From NCBI GenBank assembly GCA_907163375.1, contig CAJQUW010007878.1:62001-126000 (forward strand): a DNA stretch of 64,000 bases, in the 5' to 3' direction. The position numbers and the translations under genes are program-made. The notes below the pieces were generated by a model. That model was not told the origin of the DNA and made no database searches. It worked only from the letters and a program-made list of their open reading frames with translations. The DNA comes from Prostheceraeus crozeri (taxonomy: Eukaryota; Platyhelminthes; Polycladida; Euryleptidae). Below, piece by piece: positions 36,370 to 49,440 of this stretch. Each line of letters opens with the position of its first letter. The stretch's first letter is position 1.

Positions 36370-36994
36370 AATTGGTCACGAATATTTTTAATTGAAATTG
36401 ATGGAGAAATACTAGAAGAAGCAAATAATAAAATAACGAAATTGGCAGAGAAATAGATCACAGAATAAATACTGGTTGGAGAAGGTTCGGACAATACAGC
36501 AAACTACTCAAACACAGGAACATCCCAATATGTCTGAAACGAAGGTTGTTTGATACGGTCATACTGCCATCAATGACGTATGGTGCAGAAACGTGGACAC
36601 TAACAAAACGACAAGAATGGAAACTGGCTGTGGCACAAAGAAGTATGGAAAGAGCAATGTTAAACATCACGAGGAAGGACAAAATACGGAACGAGAACAT
36701 CAGAGAAAGGACAAGAATCATTGACATAACGAGTAAAAATCAGAACGATGAAGGGACACTGGGCAGGACACCTAGCCAGAATGAACAACAACAAATAGGC
36801 CAAGAAAGTAACGGAATGGACGCCACTAGAAAGACCAAGGCGAAGAGGAAGGCCAAGGAGAAGATGGAGAGACGATATTGAGGAAAAGAGCGGAATCAAC
36901 TGGATTCAGAAAGTGCAAGATCGAAGAAGATGAAGGGGGAGTGGAGGCCATCTGCCTGTAGTGGCACGAAAGGCTGATGATGATGATGAGGATT
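36370..36994 (+). mobile_element. RTE-type LINE 3' end with GAT-repeat tail
   Basis: The + strand reads INTGWRRFGQYSKLLKHRNI, PICLKRRLFDTVILPSMTYG, AETWTLTKRQEWKLAVAQRS, MERAMLNITRKDKIRNENIR, then after frame breaks RGRPRRRWRDDIEEKSGINW. This is the classic end of arthropod/BovB-type RTE polyproteins (VLP..TYGAETWTLT...AQR.MER.MLG). The copy ends in GGCTGATGATGATGATGAGG (to 36994), the short-repeat tail typical of RTE. It is strongly 5'-truncated, has at least two frame breaks, and differs from the RTE at 3.7-8.9 kb. Confidence 0.9.
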
Positions 36995-38142
36995 TTTAAA
37001 TGTGGTGGTTTCAGCAAAGTTTCTATTGTAACAACAGAAGAAATTCAACAGAATTCAGCATTCATCTCTTGGAAATCAATGGGATAACATATACCTACTT
37101 GGCGATTTCCTTCGTAGCTGTGCACTATTCAGTGTTCCTAGTTTAAAATCTACCGGTGTGTTTTCAATATGATTGCAGATGAGACGCTGAGATCTGTCAT
37201 AGATCAATGAGTCAATTCAGAGTGGAAGTCAAAAAACCTTTTCAAAAAGAACTTCTTTTCTTTCCAAATTTGATCTGACACATGAATTGATGAAATAATC
37301 CACATGATATCGGAATCGCATGTCGGTCGGACTTCTGCTTGCAATAATAAATGTGTGAAAGCTATAAAACCATAAAAATATATTAAACCAATGGCCGGCT
37401 AATTCTAGTTCGAAGTCATCTTCTAGGAACAGCAGCCCTTTATTTCTACTCCTATTTCAACTTCCGAATATTCTAAAATGCGGGAGAATGTCACCAAGCT
37501 CTAAGGATGAAGCAAACTTTTCACACATGTACAAATGGCTCATACCAAATGATGAGCTATTCAACATTTTAATATTTTATAGGAATTTCTCTACTTAACC
37601 TTTCTTTAAGATGATGATTCCTGTATTTCCTGTTTTTGGCCATATCTCTCATTTATTTATATTTGGACAGAATAAGAGACGTGTCGATCAGTGAATGGTC
37701 GTTTTCTCTTACCCACTCATTCTGTCAAGTAGCTTGGTGGTATTTATTTCGAGACATTCCCCAAACAAGGAATGTTGAAGTGAAACGACCATTTAGTGAC
37801 CAATGTAAGAAGTTTCTCACCCATAAAATATTCCCATTTTCGTTACTTCTCCATCTTTATTCAACCAGATTGTGAAAGGAATTCCTACAATCATTAGATG
37901 ATCGGCATTTTCTGTGACCCATTCCAATTTTGTGGGAATATCTTCAATTTATTCAAGAAAATCTCATGAAATAACATGTCATTTGAATAATTTCAGTAAA
38001 ACTTAATCGTCTTGGCGACGTTAACGGGGTCCTCTTGTTAGTACTCATCAACCAATTAACTAAAGTCAACACGTGGACAAATGGCAACATGTTTTCTTCA
38101 TATGACCACCTTTTGCCGGGTATCCCACATGTAGTATGTACC

Positions 38143-38886
38143 CAGGGGAATATCGAAGGAGGGCATTTGGGTGGAACACCCCCTCCCCCCCCCCCAAGTA
38201 TGAAGGGTCAGAATTATACATTTGTAATGGATTCTATCATAATTTTTGCTAGCAATTAACGGTAGGTCTTCTCATCTGAAAGAATGCTTGTAGAAACCAC
38301 AACATTTTTTCACTATGGCAGGAAGATCGAATCCCTTTGTAGAGCTTTGAACTTTTTAAATGCTCAAATTATTTCTCCTGAAATATGAACATTTCATTTA
38401 CATACTTTATAATATTTTGCAACAACATTTAAACAATGCCATACACTAGTTTTCCTTATTTCATAACGTCATTTAAGAATATTTGATTAGGCACTTACAG
38501 TGCAAATTTAGAAAAATTGACCGAAAAAATAACAAAATTGAAAGTCGGCTAGATCTGATTATAGGTCACGAGCGAACGTCCGCTTGTAGAATTTACATTT
38601 TACAAGTAGCATAACATCAAAATATAAGTTATCTTACATTCAAGTAATGAACAGAAAATTATTCCAAGTTCAGATATTACAAAAATCGAAATTAAGTTTA
38701 AAATTAAAATTAAGCCATCATAAAATGTACAAGCAACAAGATTTATCAATACAAAAGTTGGATATCAGAATTTTTCTGAAATTATCATAAGATGACATAA
38801 TTTGAATTTGCTTCTAGGGTTGCGAAGATAAATAAATGGTCGACATTCCGCCCCCCCCCCAAAATAAAATCCTGTGTACGTCCCTG
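38143..38886. mobile_element. hAT-type MITE with terminal C/G tracts, 744 bp
   Basis: An exact 8 bp target duplication TATGTACC (38135-38142 and 38887-38894) brackets the element. Its ends are CAGGGGAATATCG and, inverted, CAGGGACGTACACAGGATTT, so the terminal match is short (CAGGG). Poly-C runs lie near both ends on the + strand (38181-38195 and 38851-38860). The rest is AT-rich without coding. The superfamily rests on the 8 bp duplication and the CAGGG start. Confidence 0.85.
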
Positions 38887-39373
38887 TATGTACCCGCAAT
38901 TCTAGGTAATAGAAAATGTTCTTTTCTTAACATATCTTAGTTTTACAGTAAGTATAAACGAGTAAAACATCATGGCATTGGTAATATGCATGGACGGCAA
39001 TCTAAAAGGGATACTAATCATGACAACGATACTACGTTGATATTGATCTGCATGACAAGATGGTTAGAAACGGTCTGATGCCTTCTTCGAAGCTATCCGC
39101 AGTAGCCATCGATTAATGAGGTATCGCTTAAAAATCATGTTTCACTTATGACCAGCTGACATGGGACATGGGTAGCAAGAATTATCACATGCAGAAATTG
39201 CATTCCCTTTTACTCAGCAAATGATGATAAAGCTGAAAAAGCGAGTTTCGCAGTCTATGATACGTGACTACACGAGCCAACGCCTTTAGGAAGTATTTTT
39301 CACATGTTCCCTTGTTTACGTATCAATAGAAAAGGATTCTATCCATGGCTACGATTTGTTTTCTCTAATTCAG

Positions 39374-39454
39374 GGATCTCGAGTGTCCGTGGAATATTTT
39401 AAGGAAATGCATCATAAAGCTATCGAGCAATTTGGATGGTCAGATAAGTGCTGA
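39374..39454 (+). CDS. MTAP: Probable last MTAP exon (26 codons plus stop)
   Basis: A pyrimidine tract and acceptor (TTTTCTCTAATTCAG) precede an 81 bp stretch that is open in the phase left by the previous exon. It reads GSRVSVEYFKEMHHKAIEQF then GWSDKC and a TGA. The C-terminal end of MTAP is poorly conserved: human has about a dozen residues (NMAQFSVLLPRH), so length and sequence here cannot be confirmed by similarity. Support comes from phase, splice signal, short distance to AATAAA and strand. The tail is acidic/basic mixed with a cysteine end. An alternative last exon elsewhere in 35632-64000 cannot be excluded. Confidence 0.5.
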   Translation, partial: GSRVSVEYFKEMHHKAIEQFGWSDKC

Positions 39455-39559
39455 AAAATGCAAATTTCTGTCGTGCATATAAGTTCTGACAGATTTTTGT
39501 ATTGAATTAGCTACTACTTAGAAGCGATTTATTCTATCAACAGCTGTGAAAACGACAAG

Positions 39560-39565
39560 AATAAA
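39560..39565 (+). terminator. Candidate MTAP polyadenylation signal AATAAA
   Basis: AATAAA occurs 106 bases after the TGA of the probable last MTAP exon, a normal distance. Such hexamers are common in AT-rich DNA, so this is only supportive. Confidence 0.45.
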
Positions 39566-41374
39566 AATCAATTTTGCAGAAGTGGCAAATACATAAAATT
39601 GTCTTAAACGTTGTTGCGTAAACATTGAAAACGTACTTTTTCAATCTGTTCTCACGAAAGATTTCTGTTTATTTAATGCCTAATGAAAGTCTGGTGACAT
39701 TTGCTGGTTGTAAATTTTGATATTCAAACATTTCATGAAGTGATATGTGAAACACGAAAATGAAATAGCCTTCACACAATATGTGCGACGTTGTTTGCAC
39801 ATATATTTGCAATGACTGACGGCTATTTTTAAATGAATTTCGGACTCATTATGAAACTAAATAGGGTTCATTTTTTCGTCAACCAGAGAGTTCATCGGGT
39901 GGTTATCTTACCATTTTTATTGGTGGAAAGAAATAGTACAAACTTTTATAGTACATACTCGCATATCATCATAAAAGTGCTACACTTTACACTTGAGAAT
40001 GAGAGACGTTGTCTCTTGAATCGTCGTGCTTTTACTGGTATGACCTTATTAAATCGTGATTTCAAAGAGTGTTTTTTCAGAGAAGTGCTTTTCTTTAATT
40101 TGATAATTAGTATGAAACTAAAGAGGAGCATTTTCTTATTCTGGCTCACATTGATTACCATTTTGATGTTACATAGAATGCTCTAGTGGGTATTCAATTT
40201 TCAAATATGTCACTTTCATAAATTGGTTTAATCGTCAATTACTCATCTTTACTCCAACAGATATAATGCTGCACATTGATTTTGCTTTATTCCCGAGTAA
40301 TTGATCTAAATTGAAGATCGGAAGTCGCTTTCTTAAATCAATCATGCCTTACTGGCAACCTTTTACAGTACAGTGGTCTTAGCCGTCAAACGTCCATGCT
40401 TTTTACGCGACGCTTCGATATTTTTGTCACACTTTTTGGTTACTCGATATTTTCACTAGGATTTTCATTAAGGACTTGGGTTAACAGTGATAAATGATTA
40501 ACATGTGAAACAAGCTGATCATCATTTGTAAAGATTTCAATGCCGTGAATTTCATAACGCATGCATGTAGCAATGATTTGATTCAATATTTTCATAAAAT
40601 CTAGTGCAATTTCATAATAATTGTTTTTGGATATTATCGTGTTTAGATGTGAATGACATGCGAGGCTTCGTCATATTCAACGTATGGCAACAGTCTTCCC
40701 GCATTGACAGAAACGTCTAGTTTGGAAGATATAATCAGAAAAATGAACAACAACACTCCCAATGTTCCTGCAAAATGTGCGCGCTTGTTTTTCATAAAAC
40801 TCATCCAAAATCCAAAAGTTGCCAACTGGTCAGTGAGTTGATCGAATTGAGTTAAGTTATTGTTACCCTATCTTACAAAAATGTAGACGAACTGTTTAAA
40901 AAAGTCAATTTTCACAGATGTCCTGAAGTCACCTGCTTGGTGAGAAGCTATGAAAATGGAAGAAACTATAGTGCTGTATTGTTGGCATGCAGAAAAGCGA
41001 ATTAGCTATGATATTGCCAGACTTGTGTTGTAATTGTCGTTGCAATTACAATCAATTACAATTACGTAATTGCAATTATAATTATTGTTATTAGTAATTG
41101 CAATCAAAAACATATTCTGATGAGTAATTTGTAATCGAAATCAATTACATTTTTAGCCATGTAATCGAGAAGTATTTGCAATTGCTTTGCAGTCAGCACA
41201 TCTTAAGCTTCATTCTGCACCCTGCTTAAATTACTTGACTCTCCTCATCAATAATGCGCTACCATGCCAGTCGTCGGGGAAATCACGTGTTAAACTCTGC
41301 TACACATATTTCGAAAACTGAGGTATTCCGTCTCTGAAGAAGAACTCCATGAGGCATATGCATCATTAATCTGT
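39566..41374. other. Unassigned AT-rich DNA
   Basis: Contains an open frame at 39833-40186 with no recognised domain and the simple repeat at 41028-41185. Nothing else could be supported. Confidence 0.45.
41028..41185. repeat. Degenerate simple repeat, (R)TAATTGCAATTAC type
   Basis: The words TAATTGCAATTA, CAATTACAATTAC and TGTAATCGA recur about ten times in 160 bp, in both orientations. Such near-palindromic AATTGCAATT tracts are common in invertebrate genomes and may be remnants of a small MITE. Confidence 0.7.
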
Positions 41375-41722
41375 TGAGCAGTTGAATATGCTTCTCCAGT
41401 GTTCGTAGGGTTGAATAAAGGACTAAGTAATGTTCTCTGCAGAATAGATAAACGTGGCAGTCGAATGATGATCGGCTGGTCTAATAGCTCTGAGCATATA
41501 AATATGTGTGATTGTAGGAATCAAGAAGAATCGAGGAGAATCAACACATGTGAATATCTTTTTAAAAGCGCAGAGCGAAATCCCAAACATTTACAAAATC
41601 CTTGTGCTCTGCATGAATTGGCTTGTATTAAGAAGTACTGTCAACCGGTGACAAAGTCTGATAAATACAAAAGATCTTCCCCCTTTATGACTGGATGCTT
41701 GAATTCCTCTTCGTCATGCTGA
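41375..41722 (+). pseudogene. LINE C-terminal fragment
   Basis: The frame reads VEYASPVFVGLNKGLSNVLC then RIDKRGSRMMIG, the conserved block after the RT domain of CR1/jockey-like LINEs (YA.PV(W)..L...LS..L..IQ(K)R..R(I)I). It continues ECYLFKSAERNPKHL-like sequence with cysteines and ends SSPFMTGCLNSSSSC. No RT motifs lie upstream, where a stop occurs at 41375. The fragment overlaps the first copy of the local duplication. Confidence 0.6.
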
Positions 41723-41863
41723 ATGTTTGCCTGCCTAAAGTGGCAGTCGAATGATGATCGGCTGGTCTAATAGCACTGAGCATATAAATATGTGATTGTA
41801 AGAATCAAGAAGAATCGAGGAGAATCAACACATGTGAATATCTTTTTAAAAGCGCAGAGCGAA
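41454..41863 (+). repeat. Near-identical local duplication, 124-126 bp copies
   Basis: Copy 1 (41454-41579) and copy 2 (41740-41863) start GTGGCAGTCGAATGATGATC and end AAAAGCGCAGAGCGAA. They differ by two or three substitutions and a 2 bp indel (TGTGTG/TGTG). The word CCTGCCTAAAGTG precedes copy 2 and also follows it, so a longer unit was probably involved. The high identity indicates a recent event. Confidence 0.93.
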
Positions 41864-44800
41864 CCTGCCTAAAGTGCCACTGTTCTGTTTCTCAGATTTT
41901 CATGTACAGCATCACGTGCAACTTTATAATGATAATATTCTCTGATTTCAGCAAACACTTGCTTAAACGGATCGTTAGATGCATGACAAATGCTACATCG
42001 ATCACTATCGCTTAATGCGACAGAATATTGAACAATCATGGTAATATGACGACAGTATGGCATTATTTTGCGTCCATGGATCTTGGTCCGCTGTTGTGAA
42101 TCGGATTAGCCTTTTATCCTGAGCATTTAAAGTCCCTTAATTCGACCCTTCGTATTACAGATTTCTACGTGAAATATTCATTAATACAGTCTACAGGCAG
42201 AACCAGAAAGATCTTCGAATAAGTGAATGCAAGAAGATTCAACAATAATTGACTGCTTGTGTGCGAAGAGAATTAAGTAATAATGTATTTAGATTATTCT
42301 TCAAACAGATAAATCTAAAGCAGTTATCTTGCCTGAAATTTATGTTTTCTTTTCCACATTTGAATAATATGAAGTGAAACTCCAAAACGGTAAATATCAA
42401 AGATATATTGACACTCACATCCGTTCGGAGACCTTTATTTGTGAATTTACTGAATTTGATAAAACATAATATTGTAGTAATTCCGGTGTTGTTGATAAGT
42501 CGGTTGATCAAATCTTTTCATTGTCTCCCATCCATGGAAGAATGCCAACTTTCGCTTTCCTTTCTCCGTTAGAGATTTTTTGTCTAGGCTATTCCAGCAT
42601 GTTTGTTAAATTGCTTAGTCATGCCCTTCTGTCTTACATGGTCAACTGCGCATCCTGTAAGCGGTGTCCCTACTTTCACCCTGAGCAAATAAACGGTGCT
42701 TTGAAGCTTGCGAAATTCAAGCTATGTCCACTCTGCGTTTGGATTCAGCAGGCTAACGGAACTACGCTGTTACTGAAAAAATCGACGAGCCAGTTAATGA
42801 TATTTTAGGATTTTTAAACAATATAAATTGCTTCAACTCATTTTCAAACATTAAAGACGTTGAATGATAACTTGATATCCCCAGATAGATTTCTCTATCA
42901 CATACACTCTAAAAACATTGCCTTTCGATAAAGATAATTCAAATGAAAATATTGTCCACATATGATGTCAATGTGACTGAGCATTTATGTCGCCAAAAAT
43001 TAATGATGAAAGTTGTCATTGTTATAGGAATCAAAAAAACCAGGAATGGTTCCAGTACAATGTAAACTTTGGGAATGTGTTTCATTTTCATTTCAAAATT
43101 ATGAGATATCAGACAAATTCTAACTTTGAAATAATTTCGTCAAATATCAGAGTCAGTATAGAAATCCGTAGTTTTTCATTTAACATGTCAATTAATATGA
43201 AGAAGTGGCATGATTAGAACACGGTGATCTAATTAATTTCATGTATCATTACCACACTGAACAGCTGATATTTGTTGATCAGGATAAGTTATTAGGTTAT
43301 CGTAATGTGTTAAAAGGGTATCGGTTGTTCAATTTAGCAGTTCCCATTTTTTGCATTGCTTTAAGTTTAATGCTGTTTTAAAAATTGACATCGTAGTTCT
43401 GTTTCATAAAGCTTCACTATCAAGACTATTGCTTTTACGTGGCAGTATGCACGTATGCATGCAATGCTCGTGTGAGTAATTCATTTGTTCATCTTTATCA
43501 GGGAGGGGCTTCATTCACAGCTGATCTTGTATATTCTGTATTCGAAGTAGATACTAAATAAACAAGTGAATGATGCTCCATTAAATGTGTGCTTCACACC
43601 TAGTCACATACGTAAATAGCAACTTTCATTGATCTTCAAATCAAGCAATAAGACTTCTTTGGTTTATGATCTTCTAATGCATTTCATACCCGATTGTAGC
43701 TGTGCACTTAGCAAAAGAGTGAAAAATAGATCCGCGTAATTCTTTCGGACGTAGAGATTTGTGATGTAATGAACAAATGAGGTGCTACTATAGAGGTAAG
43801 TCATCTGCACTTATTTACAACATCTTTGCACTTGCGGTACTTCAAGATTCGTTTCGTTTACTTACCCATGGCCATCTCGTGGACAAGAAATCTTGATCAA
43901 AGCTTCCCCATTTCGTCGACAATTAAATTAATGCTCTATTAGCATAGATACTGAGATGCAAATGATAAGACAGCATTAATGAACTTATGACTTATGTAGG
44001 AGTTACAACAGATATTACTGATGTTATATTTCGTCTACATAGATATCTTTCAATTATAAAAGTCGTCGAGGATATCAGATATCTCTATCCTGGTCCAGAA
44101 GTTCTTATGTACTGGATTTTATCATAGAGGTTGGATATCAAAGCTACTGAAGCCTAGAGAGGACATGCCTAAGATAACTATGACGGCACCATTTGGTCTC
44201 TGACAGCGTGTCTGGTTCAGAACTTCTGTATATTTATTTTGAGATAACTTCTGGTGTGAATGTCGCATATTCTGAAATGTTCACGTATAGTAAGGGATGT
44301 TGTTTGTCTGAATATTGATAAATTTTATGGCTAGCAAAGTCTGGGACCGCATGGAAGAAAATGATAAAAGTTGATCCTGTGACCACAATGTCATTCCATT
44401 GCCAGCTAACGATCCTGAGTAACATGATGTTACAGCATGCCTCTAAAAGATTCTAGAGGCGACTGTGTGATTTCATCTTCAATGACCTATCGTGTCTTAG
44501 ATTTTCACAAAATGACAATTTTTATGATAAGTTTTCTTTCTTCATCATAGAATAGAAGATACCGCCCTCATGCTATAAAGCACTCATTTGTACTGTTTAT
44601 CAATTTGTGAAAGTAATCGTGTGCTACTCATTAAACTGTTCAGGAATAATTTCCCACAAGGCATCATCTCAGTTATAATTCGATTGATGGAGATGCAATT
44701 GATAAAAAGTAAATAAAATAAATTTGGTCGATCGGTCAGATTGGTGCACGCGTCCACCATGCAGGTTTTGATCAAAATATCGTAAGCATTCTTCCCTGGT

Positions 44801-47800
44801 AGGTACGTATCCTCTAGCAGATTTGCCAAAGCTTTCACCATTACTATCACATTCACAGATGTGTATGATTTGAATTCAGCTTGTAGACGTTATGAATGCA
44901 CTGCTCAAAAACGTCCTCGTATTTTGCTATTGCTAGAACCTGTAAAAGTCGCTTTAGAAAAAGAGTAAAAACTTTTGTACGAGAACTTTTTAACTGTGTA
45001 CTTGTTAGAGATATTGCTTGTCCCTTCTATACTACGGTAGCAAAGATAGCTAGCAATCCGACCTCTATGGGATTTATTGACTGGCGGTGGTACCTAGAAA
45101 TTTAGAACTTGAATATGTTCAAATCGGAGTAGGCAATGAGTTGAATGAATAGTGCTATAACTGATGTTGTCTATCCGGTACTTTGATAGTCAGTACATTA
45201 TCAGACATCCATAATAAAAATCACAGCTATTTATTGTTTTCCAAGAATATTAGACGCAATCTGCTTTCATTATTATTGCATGCACAAACACGTGCCTTAA
45301 TTCCATGTAATAGGAACCCATTTTCTAATATAGGCTTGCTCTGTAATGAAAGATTGCCTCAAAGATGTCGAATGGTGTAGAAACCCATCTCTGTCATGAA
45401 ATCCTTCTCTCATCAAAGGCAGTTAAATTTTCAGAGAGAATGCATATACGAGTACATGTACATCGCACACTCCAGCACACAGACCATCGGATCTCTTGAC
45501 ATTACTCAGACGTTTGTAGAGAGATTATCAAAAGTTCAAAAGTTCAGAAACATTCGGAATTTCCTTCTTTTATAATCTTTTTATACTTCTTAATCTTTTT
45601 AATCAAACACCCGATTGGCTTATTAGATGTTTCTGGGTAGGGGGACCATTTCATCTAAAATGTCTGAAAAACCATTGACTGAATTTCAACAGGAAAAATC
45701 TAGTCAGCGCACCAAATTTCGATCATCGTTTAAAAACCAATGAAATTTGTCAATTATAAGTATTTTCGTGGACATATTTTCGTTTGCTGACTCAATTTTT
45801 CTTGCTGCGATTTGGTCTGTGGTTTTTCTTTCCACGTTTATGTGAACGTAATGCTCCTCAACCCTGAAGCATCTGTATTTCGTATGTGAATTAATCGTAT
45901 GACCAGCTGAAAAGTTTAACGAGCTTATGTGCAAAATATGGCATATTGTCGACTTATAGTCCTTAAATTAGATTTTGCCATATAGCTGCTAGATTTCTAT
46001 GCTTGACTGTTCACGAGCCTTATTATTAATTGATAGCGCAAGTCACTTGAGGAAAGTCATAAATCCCTCTCTAATATTCTGAAATCTGCACTTTGATGCA
46101 AAATAGCAATATGTGGTAGTTTGGACCCTGCCGCATGGTGTGTCGCATTTAATATATCGGATATTATCCCGTGATTGACAATGGTAAAAAGTTAGGATGA
46201 ACTTTATAGCATTTAGCAACCGCGAGTCCAGTTGAAACCACTGAATCCGCAGTCCTGCTGCCTCAGTTAAAATGCATGTTCAAATTACTGATATCATGTG
46301 GAATCAACCATTTCATCGACTTGTTTTCTAAGGGTGCTACTGAAATTAAGACCTCGATAGAGGGTTCTACAATCAGGAAGCGTTGAGAAACACTTGTAAT
46401 CGAATACATATCGTGCCGTCGTTCACCAAAATGCACCAGCATTGAAATTGAGTATGTGAATTATTTTTCACAGAAGATATGAGACGAATTACATGAATTT
46501 GTTGGATCCTTTGCATAATATCTAATTGATGTTTGAATGATCTTTTCGTCCACAGAATCGCATACGTGCTAATCGGCAGGATTTACAACATTGAGTAAAT
46601 ATCGGTAATTTCATCGCACACTCATAAGATTATTGTTGTATTTTCACTTTATCGTGAATTTGGTATTGGCATTAACACGTTTTAAATGGTCATATTAACT
46701 CTGTATTGCATGATTCCTTCCACGTTATATCCATTTACTTTGCAATATATTGGTTTCGTGTGTTTCTGTATAATAAAGTAGATTTTATTGAATCCACAAC
46801 CTTGCCATATTTCATCACTCAAATGATTCGACTTCTTGATTTTCTCATAATCGGTGTGAACTTGTCCATGATAACTTCACGTTTGTAAAACAAAAGTAGA
46901 ACGACCGGCGGTCTTCGCTCTGAAATTAAGATATACTGCAGCTCTTATGATAGAGTATGTCCCACAAGTTTCGAATTGAATGGTACGCGATAATTTCCAT
47001 TCATGTGCTGCGTGTTGCTTCACAACTTTGTCATTAGCCATGGGACATCATTTGTTACTCTGTGTAATTGATGTTTTCTCGTTTTAATCCCGGGTAGCCC
47101 TTACATATTCATCAGTAGCAGGAGCGCCTTTTTTGAGATCTCACAAGTTCTTTGTCGCTGTGTGCTTCGATGAAACTCAACAACTTTATTCAGAGGAGGA
47201 GAATAGATCTCTCTTGTCAATGCAGAGAGAGTTTGCTCTTGCTTTGATGTGAAGCCGAATAACGGGTTCTGTGCTTCAGGGATTTTTCATTGTATTCTGT
47301 ATAGGATGGTCACGAACGAGCGATACCCAAACTCATCGAGCCAAGATCAGAGCGACTCCGACATTTGTATGCAACCATGTATGCATGTGAATATAATAAA
47401 CAAGACTCGACAAATAATTTAGAATTGTAACAATAACCTACCGGTTGGGAGGTTGGGACACGCTTGACCGATCAATGCATGCAGTTCGATGGAATAGCCA
47501 GAGGGGATTATTACAGACTGATATTTGCGTGTGTTTATCAACCTGTTATTGTATGTTCATTCGATAATATAAAATGACCATGTGGCAGTGGATATGTCCG
47601 AAATGTTCGTATATCTCTAATAATTTGATGAACTGTTAGAATGATGATATTTTTAAAGTTCAGATTGTGCATAAGTAACGCAATAACTTATTATCAGTGC
47701 ATTAACAAAAAAACATCAGAAAATATTTACATTTCATTGTTTTAAATGCTCTAAAATAGATGTAGTCGTTGCTAAAATCCACTATCCTTTTTTGACAGCG

Positions 47801-49440
47801 AATAAAGGAAACATGACTCCAATTTCGGAAAAACAAATTTTCGGAAAATGTGCCACTTGCATATCCTTATTATTGATAATAGTAAGGAGAAGAATGTTTT
47901 GTCTGGTCAGTCAATACACCATTAAATCTCAAGATCTTCCAATGTCTTTCTAGATCACAGTAGGTCCAGCTGCTAATAAGCTATCATTACATTCCATTTT
48001 AATTTTTACATTATCAAGCTAGCAACTACTATTCAACATTTTCCTAAATTCATGCTAAGAAGCGCATCATTCAAGCTCAAGTTATGCTGAACATCTATCA
48101 TTAAGTCGGCTAAATGGTGTTAGTAAAAATGAGTATTGTTTATTACTACAGTTTAGATGCACAGTAAATGATAGAATAATAGGTAATATAAGTATGATAG
48201 TTAAACTTTCATTCAGATTGAAATTTGAGATCATAAGTAACATCTTCAATTTCACTTGTGATGTTTATCAAGTTAGCTAGCACTCATGAAAACTTCTTTA
48301 GCTAATTACGAAAGCGATGTATCGAAACTACCACAAGCGCATCCATCATCGTTAAGCAAAATTATGCAGTTCAACTGTTAAAGAATTTCTTCTCATATCC
48401 TGTCGAATTGTCAGATTAGAAAGCGTCAGATTATCAGAACTGTTATAAATATTGATTCAATGATTGTCTAGGGATAAGATGACGATGCGGTGCATTTGCA
48501 TTCGAAAAAGCTCTATCCTTCTTTATGATTTTTAAACAATTGGCACGAGTGCTAATAATATCCCGGAACTTTCAGTAGTTGGTCTACGCCTGTTGCAAAT
48601 ATTGTCAACCGAGTTGCCAGATGGAAGATTTCAGTTTTTAATCGCATTATGATCAAATTGAGCAAAACATATGCAATGAACATACTTGATAACATTTTGT
48701 TTTTTCTTAATGCTCCTCACTATTCTAAACAGAAACACTGTTACTAGGCAAATCGACTTGTATTGAAAAATTCATTATGAACATTGATTGTGTAGTGCCT
48801 GCATCTCAGGATGAAACACTTGATTGGAAAGGAGCGTTAAGATCAGTTCAAAAACCGGATCATCAGAGCTCTTGTTCTTAGAATTATAGAGGACAGATTG
48901 TGCAATTTCAAATGATTTCAAGACAGGAACATTATTGCAATAACAAAGTTACTTGCAATCACCTCCATGAATTATGATACTTGCATAGTCAGTCATTTCT
49001 TTACATTTCTATGGGCGTTTCTTTGAAGTTCGCATGCAAACTCTCCTTTAAAGTTTTAACAAACAGTTGCAACGATGAAATCGATGCCGGAGAATACGAT
49101 ATCGACCATTTATCACTTCATCAATCGAGCTGTGTATATCATTTGCTGCTGGTCCTGCGACTTTTGCCATCACCTTAGAAAAATGAACAAAATAAATAAG
49201 TGTACATCATCGATCAGTTAGATTTAATGGTGTAATCTGTACAAACAACATTGAATAGCGATCAAATCCGCCACAAATTGCAATAGTTTCAAGAGTGAGT
49301 TCATCTTGTAGAGAAGAAATTGCTTATTAACATATCAAAAATCTAGGAAAATCTGTTTAGTGAAATTTCATGGACTGTTGAAGTATGGTGCAAAGTGGAT
49401 TCGACGCTTCAACGTTCAGCTTCAAAAACGCCTAATAAGT
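41864..49440. other. Unassigned AT-rich DNA, 7.6 kb
   Basis: No exon, transposon end or RNA gene could be supported. Open frames such as 42521-42808, 44584-44856 and 48981-49178 have no recognisable domain and lie in ordinary AT-rich composition. TACATGTA-type words occur. Confidence 0.4.

Larger units (their letters stand above)
35632..39373 (+). other. MTAP: Probable last MTAP intron, 3.7 kb
   Basis: Starts GTAAGA and ends CTCTAATTCAG. It contains an RTE LINE 3' end (36370-36994) and a hAT MITE (38143-38886). The rest is AT-rich without recognised features. An inverted pair GAATGGTCGTTTTC / GAAACGACCATT lies at about 37693-37797. Confidence 0.6.
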
